Shown piece after piece: positions 20,049 through 29,182 of a stretch of DNA of 64,000 nt. Position numbers and translations under genes: made by a program. The stretch is from Roseiarcus sp963836695 (GTDB lineage Bacteria; Pseudomonadota; Alphaproteobacteria; Rhizobiales; Beijerinckiaceae). The first letter of the stretch is position 1, and each line of letters opens with the position of its first letter. The stretch spans positions 62,001 through 126,000 of the forward strand of contig CAWIKX010000024.1 of assembly GCA_963836695.1 (NCBI GenBank). The letters run 5' to 3'. Under the pieces are notes generated by a model, which was not told the DNA's origin, did not search any database, and worked only from the letters and a program-made list of their open reading frames with translations.

Positions 20049-20447
20049 GTGGCGGAGCCGCTCGAGCGCGTTCAGGTCGGCATGACCGGCCGACACGAGG
20101 TTCTCGTTACGCGCGAACTCACGGTCGGCGCGCGTTTGGATGGCATGCCGTTCGTGTTCGGCACCCCGATGATGATCCTGGCGATGGAGATGGCTTCGGC
20201 GGCGGCCGTGGCGCCGCATTTGCCTGAAGGCTGGGTCACCGTCGGCAGCGAAGTCAATGTGCGCCATCTTGCGCCCACTCCGGTCGGGCGCACGGTGCTC
20301 GCCACAGCTCGCGTCCTCGAAGTCTCTGGCCGCGCGATGCTGCTCGCCGTCGAAGCGCATGACGGCGTCCAGAAGATCGGCGAGGGAACGCATCGACGCG
20401 GCGCGGTGAATCTGGAGAGCTTCGTCAGGCGCCTCGGCGCCGAGTAG
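20049..20447 (+). CDS. FlK-like hot-dog thioesterase
   Basis: The about 132-residue protein resembles fluoroacetyl-CoA thioesterase FlK of Streptomyces cattleya along its length. The catalytic Thr-Glu-His set has direct counterparts: Thr39 in FGTPMM, Glu47 in AMEMAS and His73 in VRHLAPTPVG. The stretches AHDGV and GTHRR also match. It probably hydrolyses a small acyl-CoA in the cytoplasm; the natural substrate is unknown. The start is GTG at 20049 or ATG at 20082, with no strong ribosome binding site for either. It lies 30 bases after ctaE and may be cotranscribed. Confidence 0.8.
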   Translation: MAEPLERVQVGMTGRHEVLVTRELTVGARLDGMPFVFGTPMMILAMEMASAAAVAPHLPEGWVTVGSEVNVRHLAPTPVGRTVLATARVLEVSGRAMLLAVEAHDGVQKIGEGTHRRGAVNLESFVRRLGAE

Positions 20448-20609
20448 CGGCGCGCCGCCGGTCCTAGTTCGTAGCGTCGGCAAGGCGCGACGGCTGTGAG
20501 GGAGCGTGTCGCCGCAACCCGCTCGCTCGCAGAGGCGCCAATCTGCTATGACGATCGAGCTGCGAACCGTTAATCGCCCCTAGGGACTGGCGAAGAAAGC
20601 GAGCGGTCG

Positions 20610-20969
20610 ATGTTGGAGCGGGTGCATGCGGGGCCGGCGCAGACTGTGGCGTTACGCGCAAGCGGCGCGGTCGTGGCTCGGGATGTCGAGGCGGCGATCG
20701 ACGCGGCCCTAGGCGAAGCCGCGACGGGCCTGGTTGTGATTATCGATCCGGATTTTGACGGCGACTTTGCCGAATTGGCGCGCGGGCTCGCGAGCTCGGC
20801 GCTTACTCACAAAGCATTAGTCAAGCTCGCGGTCGTGGTCGATCCAGAACAGATGGACGGAGCGACCCTCAACAATTTCGAGGCTTCGCCTGTCCGCATT
20901 CGCCAGTTCGCGCGCGCTGATGAGAACGCGGCGCTCGAATGGGCGGCGGCGGCTCGGCGAGGAGAGTAG
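20610..20969 (+). CDS. STAS/SpoIIAA-like small protein
   Basis: The 119-residue protein has alternating beta strands and helices, with an ALVKLAVVVDPEQ core strand and a C-terminal FARADENAALEWA segment. This resembles the SpoIIAA-like (STAS/SEC14-type) small proteins found in many proteobacteria, whose last helix often ends with A-x-x-W. The role is unknown; lipid binding or a regulatory function has been suggested for the fold. It converges on the dehydrogenase gene downstream, 21 bases away. Confidence 0.55.
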   Translation: MLERVHAGPAQTVALRASGAVVARDVEAAIDAALGEAATGLVVIIDPDFDGDFAELARGLASSALTHKALVKLAVVVDPEQMDGATLNNFEASPVRIRQFARADENAALEWAAAARRGE

Positions 20970-20990
20970 GCTCCGTGTCGCGCTGGGCGC

Positions 20991-21743
20991 TCAACGTCCG
21001 CCGGATACGGTCACCACGCTGCCGGTGACAAAGGCGGCGGCCGGTGAGATGAGCCAGGCTGCGGCCTCCGCGATCTCCTCGGGAGCGCCGATGCGGCGCA
21101 AGGGGGTCATCCCCTCCATCCGCTCGCGGAAGGACGGCTGGGCAAGCGCGTTACGGTTCATGTCGGTGTCGGTGTAGCCGGGGGCGACCGCATTGACCCG
21201 GACGCCCTCGGGCCCGACCTCGGTTGCGAGACCCTTGGTGAAGCTGTCGACCGCCCCCTTGGTCGCCGCATAGGAGGCGAGTCCCGGCAGCCCCCCAGAC
21301 TTGGCGGCGATTGAGGAAATGTTGACGATCGACCCGCCGCTCCCGCCGTGCTTGGTCGAGAGCCGAAGCACGGCCTCTTTGCACGCGAGCACAGTTCCGA
21401 TCACGTTGATTTGAAAGAGCTGCGTCAGCTCCATAGCCTCGCGCTGATCGGTCGTGACGAAACGCCCCGTGACGCCAGCGTTGTTGACGAGCCCGGCGAG
21501 CGGCCCCAGCGCCTGCGTCGCTTGCTCGAAGAGGCGGGGAATCTGAACTGGGTCGGCGACGTCGGCCTGGAACGCTTGCGCCCGTCCGCCCGACTTCTTG
21601 ATCTCCGCGACCGTCGCTTCGGCGGCCTTGGCGTCCGCGGTGTAGTTGACGCCGATTGCGTGTCCGTCGGCAGCGAGGCGGCGACAGATGGCGGCGCCAA
21701 TGCCGCGCGAGCCGCCGGTGACGATAATGAGGCCTGAAGGCAT
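20991..21743 (-). CDS. short-chain dehydrogenase/reductase
   Basis: The 250-residue classical SDR has the cofactor motif TGGSRGIGAAI, NNAG at about residue 87, the catalytic Ser in NISSIA, and Tyr-x3-Lys in SYAATKGA. It ends with the family's VSGGR tail. It resembles FabG and YgfF-type NAD(P)-dependent reductases; the substrate cannot be deduced. I chose the ATG at 21743 because the nucleotide-binding strand then begins at residue 4; the longer TTG version adds ten unrelated residues. Confidence 0.88.
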   Translation of the reverse strand: MPSGLIIVTGGSRGIGAAICRRLAADGHAIGVNYTADAKAAEATVAEIKKSGGRAQAFQADVADPVQIPRLFEQATQALGPLAGLVNNAGVTGRFVTTDQREAMELTQLFQINVIGTVLACKEAVLRLSTKHGGSGGSIVNISSIAAKSGGLPGLASYAATKGAVDSFTKGLATEVGPEGVRVNAVAPGYTDTDMNRNALAQPSFRERMEGMTPLRRIGAPEEIAEAAAWLISPAAAFVTGSVVTVSGGR

Positions 21744-21824
21744 GGGGAACTCGAGCTCAGAGGACGGGGTCAAGTCATACTGAACACGAGCCCGACGGCA
21801 GTCAATTCGCGTCCGTTGCGCTCG

Positions 21825-22601
21825 TCATGGTTTCAACCGCCATCCGGTGCGGAAGATCCATGTCAGGATCGCAAGGCACACTGCAATGAACAGCCCCGTA
21901 AATCCCAGGCTGGCGGCGACGCTGACGTCGCCTTGGCCATAGAAGCTCCAGCGAAAGCCGCTGATGAGATAGACCACGGGATTGAACAGGCTGACCGTAC
22001 GCCAGAACGGCGGCAGCATGTCGATCGAGTAGAACGCGCCGCCGAGAAACGTAAGCGGCGTCACGACAAGGGAAGGGATCACGGCAAGTTGTTCGAAGTT
22101 TTTCGCCCAGATGCCGATGATGAAGCCAAACAGGCTAAACGCGATCGAAGTCAGCGCGAGAAAGGCGATCATCCAAAACGGATGCTCGATGCGCAGCGGC
22201 ACCAACAGAGAGGCGGTAAGAAGAATGATCAGGCCGATCGCGATCGACTTGGTCGCCGCTGCGCCGACATAAGCGCAAACCGCCTCGATCGCGGATAGCG
22301 GGGCCGATAGGAGCTCGTAGATCTGGCCCGTGAATTTCGGGAAGTAGATGCCGATCGAAGCGTTGGAGATGCTCTGCGTGAGAAGTGAAAGCATCATCAG
22401 GCCCGGCACGATGAAGGAGCCGTAGCTCACTCCGCTCACTTCGCGAATGCGTCCGCCGATCGCTGCTCCAAACACCACGAAATAGAGTGCGGTGGTGATG
22501 ACAGGCGTTGCGACGCTCTGCAGGATCGTGCGCTGCGTGCGCTGCATCTCCGAGCGATAGATCGCCCAGACGCCGCTCAGATTGACCCCTGGAAGGCTCA
22601 C
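21825..22601 (-). CDS. ABC-2 type exporter permease
   Basis: The 258-residue protein has six predicted membrane segments and the ABC2 pattern, including the GGAFYSIDMLPPFWR loop and LFNPVVYLISGFRW before the last helix. This resembles YadH- and NodJ-like permeases. Its start overlaps the ATPase stop (ATGA), so the two form one exporter. The substrate is unknown. Confidence 0.88.
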   Translation of the reverse strand: MSLPGVNLSGVWAIYRSEMQRTQRTILQSVATPVITTALYFVVFGAAIGGRIREVSGVSYGSFIVPGLMMLSLLTQSISNASIGIYFPKFTGQIYELLSAPLSAIEAVCAYVGAAATKSIAIGLIILLTASLLVPLRIEHPFWMIAFLALTSIAFSLFGFIIGIWAKNFEQLAVIPSLVVTPLTFLGGAFYSIDMLPPFWRTVSLFNPVVYLISGFRWSFYGQGDVSVAASLGFTGLFIAVCLAILTWIFRTGWRLKP

Positions 22602-23524
22602 GCCGCGCGCCCCACCAGATCGACAAAAATGTCTTCGAGCGTGGTCGTGCTGGTCTCGAGATCATGGAAATCGACGCCGATCTCGTTGAGGCGATGCAAC
22701 AGCGTTGGAACGCCGGTGTCCTCGGCCGACGCATCGAAGCGATAGGACAGGCGCCGACCCTGGTCCTCGAGTTCGAGCGGCCAGCCCTCCAGCTCCTTGG
22801 GCAGCGCCGGCAAGGGCTTCTGCAGCGCCAGCGTCAGGCGCCGCTTGCCAAGCTTGCGCATGAGCGCCGCCTTCTCGTCCACGAGAACGATCCGGCCTTT
22901 GTTTATGACGCCGACCCGATCCGCCATCTCCTCGGCCTCCTCGATATAGTGGGTGGTGAGGATGACCGTCACGCCCCGGCCGCGAAGCCGCCGAACCAGC
23001 GCCCACATGTCGCGCCTGAGATTGACGTCGACGCCGGCGGTCGGCTCGTCAAGGAACAGCACCTCTGGCTCATGCGCGAGCGCCTTCGCGATCATGACCC
23101 GCCGTTTCATGCCGCCCGACAATTCAACGATTCGGCTGTCCCGCTTCTCCCACAACGAAAGGTCGCGTAGCAGTTGTTCGATATAGGCGGGATCGGGCGA
23201 CTTTCCGAAAAGCCCGCGACTAAAGGTCGCTGATCTATGGACGGTGGTGAAAATATCGAGCGCGATCTCTTGGGGCACGAGCCCGACGATCGATCTCGCG
23301 GCGCGATAGTCACGGACGACGTCATGGCCATCGATGAGGACTTGGCCAGACGTCATCGACACGGAGCCACAGACGACCCCGATCAGCGTCGTCTTGCCGG
23401 CCCCGTTGGGGCCCAGCAAGGCGAAGATCTCGCCCTTGCCGATTTCCAGGTCGACAGCGTCGAGCGCCACGAGGCCCGACTTGTAACGCTTGGTGACCGC
23501 GGCAATCGAAATCATCGCCGGCAT
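22598..23524 (-). CDS. ABC-2 type exporter ATP-binding protein
   Basis: The 308-residue protein has one ABC domain with Walker A GPNGAGKTT, signature VELSGGMKRRVMIAKAL, Walker B VLFLDEPTAGVD and the switch His in TTHYIEE. About 80 C-terminal residues form the extra domain common in YadG/NodI-type ATPases. The ATG at 23524 has a GGGGG sequence 9 bases upstream. It is the first gene of the two-gene exporter operon. Confidence 0.9.
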   Translation of the reverse strand: MPAMISIAAVTKRYKSGLVALDAVDLEIGKGEIFALLGPNGAGKTTLIGVVCGSVSMTSGQVLIDGHDVVRDYRAARSIVGLVPQEIALDIFTTVHRSATFSRGLFGKSPDPAYIEQLLRDLSLWEKRDSRIVELSGGMKRRVMIAKALAHEPEVLFLDEPTAGVDVNLRRDMWALVRRLRGRGVTVILTTHYIEEAEEMADRVGVINKGRIVLVDEKAALMRKLGKRRLTLALQKPLPALPKELEGWPLELEDQGRRLSYRFDASAEDTGVPTLLHRLNEIGVDFHDLETSTTTLEDIFVDLVGRAA

Positions 23525-23779
23525 CGCCGGAGTCCCCCTAAGGTGCGCTCATGAGTAGCAAGCGGGGCGGCTACGTCGGCCGCGCGCGGGCCGGGGCCGC
23601 GAACCTATTCCGGTCGCGCGCCCGGTATGTAAGCGCAGAAGCGCGGCGCGTCATCCCCTTGGCGGGCTGACCTCACAGGAAAGCCCGCGCGCGGGGCGAC
23701 ACGCCCGCTGATCACAGGAAGCCGGCGGGACGAAACCGCCTGCACGGCGGATCAGAATCTAGCAAGCCCCTGACGGCAA

Positions 23780-24097
23780 TCAAAAGGCCATCGGCACAAA
23801 GAAGCAGTAGACGCCGGACTGCATCCCGCTTCCATCATCCCGATAGAAGATCCAGTAGTCGCCATCCTGGCTCGGGAGCGCTTCACCAACGGGAATGCGA
23901 CGGACGTAGCCATCGACGCTGTAAAAGTCGTCCGAGATCCGGTGCACCTGGTCCGGGCGAAGATGATGAGCGTCTGCGGGTCCGCAGCACGAAGCCTTCA
24001 CCCAGTCGGGAACAGCTTTCCCGTCAGACCAATAGTCATGCGCCTCTGCGCCCGTAGCAGACAGGGCGAGCAATAGAGCAGCGATTCGAGCGATCAT
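23780..24097 (-). CDS. small secreted protein of unknown function
   Basis: The 105-residue protein has a signal peptide (about residues 1-19, ending GAEA). The mature part begins HDYWSDGKAVPDWVKASCCG and carries a Cys pair, a HHLRPDQVHR segment and a C-terminal GVYCFFVP. I recognise the general shape from short secreted proteins of alphaproteobacteria, but no function is known to me. Translation starts at an ATG with AAGGGG 6 bases upstream. Confidence 0.75.
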   Translation of the reverse strand: MIARIAALLLALSATGAEAHDYWSDGKAVPDWVKASCCGPADAHHLRPDQVHRISDDFYSVDGYVRRIPVGEALPSQDGDYWIFYRDDGSGMQSGVYCFFVPMAF

Positions 24098-24160
24098 CTC
24101 AGTCCCCTTATTCGGGTTCTAAGTTGGGGTGATGCCGAATCCCTGGGAGTTTTCCTCCTT

Positions 24161-24220
24161 TCAACTCAGGTCTACGCGGAACTCCGCCGGTCAACTCAGG
24201 TCTACGCGGAACTCCGCCGG
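24161..24220. repeat. perfect 30-base tandem duplication
   Basis: Bases 24161-24190 and 24191-24220 are identical; each copy begins TCAACTCAGG and ends ACTCCGCCGG. There is no spacer between the copies. No third copy was seen in the window. Confidence 0.9.
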
Positions 24221-24772
24221 AGCAAGTCTTATGCCGCCGGCTCGATTCAGTGATGTAATGCCGCTGTCTGAACGATCAATTGGCAAGTGCGACTTCACGA
24301 GAAATTTGAGGAGTTCCCACAGGGTTTCGGCCAGGATGGCAAAAGCGGAGACGCGGAGATTGAGCTCCGGCAAATCCGCCTTCGCCCTGCGCCGAGGATG
24401 GCGGCCGAAGGCGCTGCCTTGGAACTGAGCATGCAGGGGATGACGCAATTCTCGGGCAGCTCCATCGCGCCGCCAACTGGGCGCACGCTGAAGGAAGAAT
24501 TCATATGTTCCGGGGATGTTCCCCCCAGATTGGGCAACGGTCGGATGGGTCATGGATTTGGCTACAGAGCGCCAGAAGCGCCGCGCATCGGCGGTCAGCT
24601 CGATCGTTGATCTGTGGCGGCCTAGGTGTAACATACTGACTATCTTGACTTTTTCCTACGAGAACGAAAGGCATAGAGTAAAATTCGCTTAGCAATTCTC
24701 AGAATATATGTTAATCTGTGATGTTTTCCCACCGAGGCGGCCGTCCGTAGCGGTTGCGGAGAGAGAGGAGCC

Positions 24773-24883
24773 ATGGTTGACGAAGCGGCGCCTTCGACAT
24801 CGGAGGCGAGCAGGAGGGACAGAACGACGCAATCCAAGTATGTCCGTCGGAGGCGCCTCCCGCACAACCTGAGAGGGAGTTGA
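24773..24883 (+). CDS. possible 36-residue basic peptide
   Basis: An ATG preceded by GAGAGAGGAG opens a short frame that reads MVDEAAPSTSEASRRD and ends in an Arg-rich tail (RRRRLPHNLRGS). The ribosome-binding-like sequence is only 2-3 bases from the ATG, which is close. No family is recognised. It could be chance coding in the spacer upstream of parC. Confidence 0.15.
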   Translation: MVDEAAPSTSEASRRDRTTQSKYVRRRRLPHNLRGS

Positions 24884-24950
24884 GCGTGGACTGAATATTT
24901 TCATTTTTTCGCTCGTAACTAGTTGAAAAGTCTGCATTCGAAAAAATTAA

Positions 24951-25000
24951 TGAAAGGAAATGAAAGCAATTTTTCTTTCACGCCCTTGCTTTTCCTTTCA
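24951..25000. promoter_or_regulatory. nested inverted repeats of TGAAAG in AT-rich DNA upstream of parC
   Basis: TGAAAGG at 24951-24957 pairs with CCTTTCA at 24994-25000, and TGAAAG at 24961-24966 pairs with CTTTCA at 24975-24980. This gives four half-sites arranged as one palindrome inside another. The first two copies are 10 bases apart, one helical turn. The site lies about 150 bases before the parC start. It may be an operator or a hairpin; no matching regulator is encoded in the window. Confidence 0.4.
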
Positions 25001-25152
25001 TCAAGCTCGCCCTCCGGTTGCATCGCGCGCCCCCATCGGCAGTCGGCCGGTCCAGAAGCGCCTGACGCAATCGTGTAGTCGGCTTTGAACCCGACGCTCG
25101 CCCGCGGGCCTATGGCCTTGCCGCAACTCAAGGCCCGGGGTAACCCCCATCC

Positions 25153-27408
25153 ATGGCCAAACATGTTCCGCCGGCCCCGCCTCCTCCGCTCCCGGAGCCA
25201 ATAGAGATCAAGCTGCGCGATGCGCTCGAGGAGCGCTATCTGGCCTACGCCCTTTCCACCATCATGGGGCGGGCGCTCCCCGACGCACGCGACGGATTGA
25301 AGCCGGTGCACCGCCGCATTCTCTACGGCATGCACATCCTAAGGCTCGACCCGGGAACCGCCTTCAAGAAATGCGCGAAGATCGTCGGCGACGTGATGGG
25401 TTCGTTCCATCCCCACGGCGACCAAGCGATCTACGAGGCGCTGGTGCGCCTCGCGCAGGACTTCGTCTCGCGCTATCCGCTGGTCGAGGGCCAAGGCAAT
25501 TTCGGCAATATCGACGGAGATAACGCCGCCGCCTACCGCTATACCGAGGCCCGCATGACCGATGTCGCGCGCCTCATCATGGAGGGCGTCGACGAAGATT
25601 CGGTCGATTGGCGCGACAATTACTCCGGCGACGCCAAAGAGCCGATCGTCATGCCCTCGGCGGTCCCGAACCTGCTCGCCAATGGCTCGCAGGGCATCGC
25701 GGTCGGCATGGCGACGTCGATTCCGCCGCACAACATCGCCGAACTCTGCGACGCGGCGCTTTATCTCATCGCCCATCCGGACGCGGACGCCGAAGCGCTC
25801 GCCACTTTCGTGCCGGGTCCCGATTTCCCGACCGGCGGCGTTGTCATCGACGACAAGTCCGCGATCACCGAAACCTACCGGACTGGCCGCGGCGCCTTTC
25901 GCGTGAGGGCGCGCTGGGCGAAGGAGGATACGGGCCGCGGCGGTTGGGTCGTGGTCGTGACCCAGATTCCCTACGGCGTCCAGAAGTCCCGGCTGATCGA
26001 GCAGATCGCCAATCTTCTCAATGAGCGCAAAATTCCGCTGCTTGCCGACGTCCGCGACGAATCGACCGAGGACGTCCGCATCGTGCTTGAGCCGCGCACC
26101 CGCGCGGTCGAGCCTGAAACGCTGATGGAATCCTTGTTCAGGCTGACCGAGCTCGAGGCCCGGGTCTCAGTCAACATGAACGTGCTGGTCGACGGCGTGA
26201 CGCCCAGGGTCGTCTCGCTTGGCGAAGCGCTCAGGCAATGGCTCGACCATCGCCGCAACGTCCTCGTGCGTCGCTCGCGTCACCGGTTGGCGGCGATCGA
26301 CAAGCGGCTCGAACTGCTCGCTGGCATGATCATCGTCTTTCTCAATCTCGACGAGGTCATCCGCATCGTTCGCGAAGACGATGATCCGAAAGAGGCGCTG
26401 AAGGCCCGCTTCAGCCTGACCGAGCTGCAGGCCGTTTACGTTCTCGACACCCGCTTGCGAAGCTTGCGGCGCCTCGAGGAACTGGCGCTGCGCAAGGAGC
26501 AGAATGACCTCTCCAAAGAGAAGGCGACGATCGAGGCGCTGCTCGCCAGCGAAAAGAAGCAATGGCAGATGATCGCGGTCGAGGTTCGCGACGTCAAAAA
26601 GAAATTCGGCCCCGACACCGCGCTCGGCCGCCGTCGCACCAGTTTCGAAGCCGCGCCTGACGTCATCGTTGCCGATCTCGCAGAGGCGATGATTGAGCGC
26701 GAACCTTTGACCATCGTCGTGTCGCAAAAGGGCTGGATCCGCGCGATGAAGGGCCAGGTGGCTGACCTCAGCACCGCCACGTTCAAAGGCGACGACGCCT
26801 TGATGACGTCGTTCTTCGCGGAGACGACGTCGAAGATTCTGGTGCTGGCGAGCGATGGCAAGGTGTTCACGCTCGACGCCTCCAAACTGCCTGGCGGGCG
26901 AGGGCAGGGCGAGCCGATCCGTCTGATGGCCGACCTCGACGAAAGCGCTTCGATCGTCGCCGTCTGGGCCTACACCGCGGGCATGAAGCGCCTCATCGCG
27001 TCAAGCGACGGCAACGGCTTCGTCGTCGGCGACGATGAACTCTTGTCGTCGACCCGCAAGGGCAGGGCGGTGCTCAATGTCGCCGCGCCGGCGACGGCTG
27101 CGTTGATCGTTTCCGCAACGGGGGACCATGTCGCGGTCATGGGGCAGAACCGCAAGCTTCTGGTGTTCCCGTTTGCCCAGCTCAATGAAATGTCGCGCGG
27201 CAAGGGCACGCGGCTTCAGCGGTACAAGGAGGGCGGCATTTCCGACGCCAAGGTGTTCGGCATCGTCGACGGGCTCACCTGGCGCGACTCGGCCGGGCGC
27301 ACCTTCACAGTTGCCAAGCCTGAGCTCAAGGACTGGATCGGCAACCGCGCCGAGGCCGGGCGCCTCCCGCCCAAAGGCTTTCCGAAGAACAATAGGTTCG
27401 AAGGATAG
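25153..27408 (+). CDS. parC: DNA topoisomerase IV subunit A
   Basis: The 751-residue protein is the DNA-breaking and rejoining subunit that, with ParE, decatenates daughter chromosomes. The catalytic Tyr130 lies in RYTEARM. The quinolone-region helix reads HPHGDQAIYEA: Gln91 takes the place of E. coli ParC Ser80, and Glu95 matches Glu84. The C-terminal third has the repeated beta-pinwheel blades expected for ParC, and the protein is shorter than GyrA. No parE is nearby, as is common in this class. Confidence 0.94.
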   Translation: MAKHVPPAPPPPLPEPIEIKLRDALEERYLAYALSTIMGRALPDARDGLKPVHRRILYGMHILRLDPGTAFKKCAKIVGDVMGSFHPHGDQAIYEALVRLAQDFVSRYPLVEGQGNFGNIDGDNAAAYRYTEARMTDVARLIMEGVDEDSVDWRDNYSGDAKEPIVMPSAVPNLLANGSQGIAVGMATSIPPHNIAELCDAALYLIAHPDADAEALATFVPGPDFPTGGVVIDDKSAITETYRTGRGAFRVRARWAKEDTGRGGWVVVVTQIPYGVQKSRLIEQIANLLNERKIPLLADVRDESTEDVRIVLEPRTRAVEPETLMESLFRLTELEARVSVNMNVLVDGVTPRVVSLGEALRQWLDHRRNVLVRRSRHRLAAIDKRLELLAGMIIVFLNLDEVIRIVREDDDPKEALKARFSLTELQAVYVLDTRLRSLRRLEELALRKEQNDLSKEKATIEALLASEKKQWQMIAVEVRDVKKKFGPDTALGRRRTSFEAAPDVIVADLAEAMIEREPLTIVVSQKGWIRAMKGQVADLSTATFKGDDALMTSFFAETTSKILVLASDGKVFTLDASKLPGGRGQGEPIRLMADLDESASIVAVWAYTAGMKRLIASSDGNGFVVGDDELLSSTRKGRAVLNVAAPATAALIVSATGDHVAVMGQNRKLLVFPFAQLNEMSRGKGTRLQRYKEGGISDAKVFGIVDGLTWRDSAGRTFTVAKPELKDWIGNRAEAGRLPPKGFPKNNRFEG

Positions 27409-27628
27409 GGCTGGCCCGGTCGCCGCGAGCCCGCGCTTTTGGTTAAGGTTGTTGAAGCGGGGGCTCTTGGACAACACCTTCGGGAGCTTCAGCAGGCGCT
27501 CCATCGTCGTGGCCGCGCCGGCGTTAAGGGCCCATGGGTAGCGTCTGCGGCGTTGCTTGCGTTGGTGGTCGGCCCTTACGCCTATTACGGCCAGCGGATA
27601 ATTCGGCGACGGCAGGGGAGGCGTTCTC

Positions 27629-29090
27629 GTGAGTGACGGCGCTCGGTTGCCAGAGCCACTTCCCGCTCCCTTCTTTACCCGGAAGGCGTCCTATCCGTGG
27701 CTAGTGGTCGCCTGCGCCTGCTTCGGCGGCTTTATGGGGCAGCTGGACGCGAGCATCGTCCAGCTTGCGATGCCCTCGCTCGAAACCGCGTTCGACGCCC
27801 CGGTCAATGCGGTGAGCTGGGTCGCGGTCGGCTACATGCTTGCCGTCGCCTGTGCATTGCCGATCTTCGCACGGCTGGCGGAAATTGCCGGCCGCAAGAC
27901 CTTTTTCCTCAGCGGTTTTGCGAGCTTCGCCATCCTATCGACGCTGTGCGGGCTCGCTCCGACGCTCGCTTCATTGACCGGCTTGCGCGTCCTTCTCGGG
28001 ATTGGCGCTGCGATGACCGGCGCGAACAGCGTCGTCATCCTCGTCACCGCCGCCGGCCCTCAACGGCGCGGCAAGGCGCTTGGCATTATGGCGGCTGCGC
28101 AAGCCATCGGCTTCGCCCTGGGACCGACGCTCGGCGGCCTGTTGCTCGGAACGCTCGGATGGCGGTGGGTGTTTTGGGTCAACGTACCCCTTTCCGTCGC
28201 GGCGTTCGTGCTGTCATGGCTCATCGTCCCGAACACCGCCGCTTTCGCCGGCAACAAACGTTTCGACTGGCCTGGCGCTATGCTCCTCGTTCCAGGAACT
28301 CGCGACGCTTCTTGTCGCGATTGCTCAATTCCGTGCTTGGGGACTTTCGCCCTTGCTGGTGGCTTGCGTCGTTGCGGCGCCGATCCTGCTCGCCGGCTTC
28401 ATCTGGCGGGAGCTGGGGACAGCCTTCCCGCTTGTCGATCTGCGACTGTTTCGCTCCCGTTCCTTCTCGGCCGGGGCGATTGGCGTGCTGCTCTCCTACG
28501 CGATGCTTTTCGCAATGTTCTTTGCGATGTCGTACGCTTTCGTGCGCGGCTACCGCGATCAGCCGATGATCGCAGGACTACGGCTCACCATCATTCCGAT
28601 CGTGCTCGGAATCGTCGCGCCCTTCGCGGGAAGCGTCTCTGATCGCTATGCGCGGCTCGTCCTCGTGTCCGGTCCGGCTTTGTGCGGTCTTTCAGCGCTC
28701 GCCTTGATGCAAGCCCTGTCGGGCGCGCCAGACAGTCTGCCAATGGTCATGACCGCCCTTGCGGTCTACGGGTTGGGAATGGGGATTTACATTGCCTCGA
28801 ACAACAATGAGACGATGGCGGCCGCCCCGGTTGAAAAATCGGCCACCGCCGGCGGCCTCATCAATCTCTTGCGTATTTTCGGCGGAGGGGTCGGCGTGGC
28901 GGTATCCGCGGCCCTGTTAGCGTGGCGCCTCGAGTCCGCCGTCGGAATCCGTGTTCAGACCAGCCAAGCGACGCCGTCGACGCTGCTCTCGGCAGTTGCC
29001 GCTGTATTGCTCCTCATTGCTGTCTTGGGAGCTGTCGGCACGGCGACGGCGCTGGTCCATGACAAGCCAACGGCCATGACGGCAGCCTGA
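27629..29090 (+). CDS. MFS multidrug-type transporter, DHA2/EmrB-like (one frameshift in this sequence)
   Basis: The protein is a proton-coupled exporter with about 14 membrane segments. Helix 1 carries GQLDASIVQLAMPSL, the DHA2-type motif. Further on are GRKTFFLSGF and the helix-5 antiporter region LGPTLGGLL. The first frame is good up to RFDWPGAMLLVPG, and the second continues from LATLLVAIAQFRAW. One surplus A in the AA at 28297-28298 accounts for the switch; without it the protein has 486 residues. The start is GTG at 27629 with an excellent site (GGGGAGG, 7-base spacing). The 220 bases between parC and this gene hold no convincing gene. Confidence 0.85.
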
Positions 29091-29182
29091 GGCTTTGGCT
29101 CTCCGTTCACAAGAATCGATCGAACGCCCGAGAACGCGTTCACGAAACCGAGAACAAAATGGCCGCCCGCGCGTAGTACCGC

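Larger units (their letters stand above)
24098..25152. other. 1-kb region without a convincing gene between a secreted-protein gene and parC
   Basis: Open frames here are short, conflict on both strands and carry no recognisable domain. The left part holds a perfect 30-base tandem repeat. The middle and right parts (about 24620-24720 and 24890-25000) are distinctly AT-rich compared with the surroundings. The right part carries a set of inverted TGAAAG repeats. A decayed insertion element on the left is possible, because multi-copy end repeats are known in IS21-like elements, but no transposase remnant could be identified. Confidence 0.4.

Noticed and set aside
24191..24634. 147-residue minus-strand frame in the parC upstream region
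   Set aside because: Competing frames are open on both strands, there is no ribosome binding site, and its end lies in the tandem repeat.
25417..25437. Gln instead of Ser at the quinolone-resistance position of ParC
   Set aside because: This residue appears to be the natural state in alphaproteobacterial ParC, so it is not evidence of acquired resistance.
27439..27636. 65-residue frame between parC and the MFS gene
   Set aside because: Non-ATG start, no ribosome binding site, and no similarity apart from one weak hydrophobic stretch.
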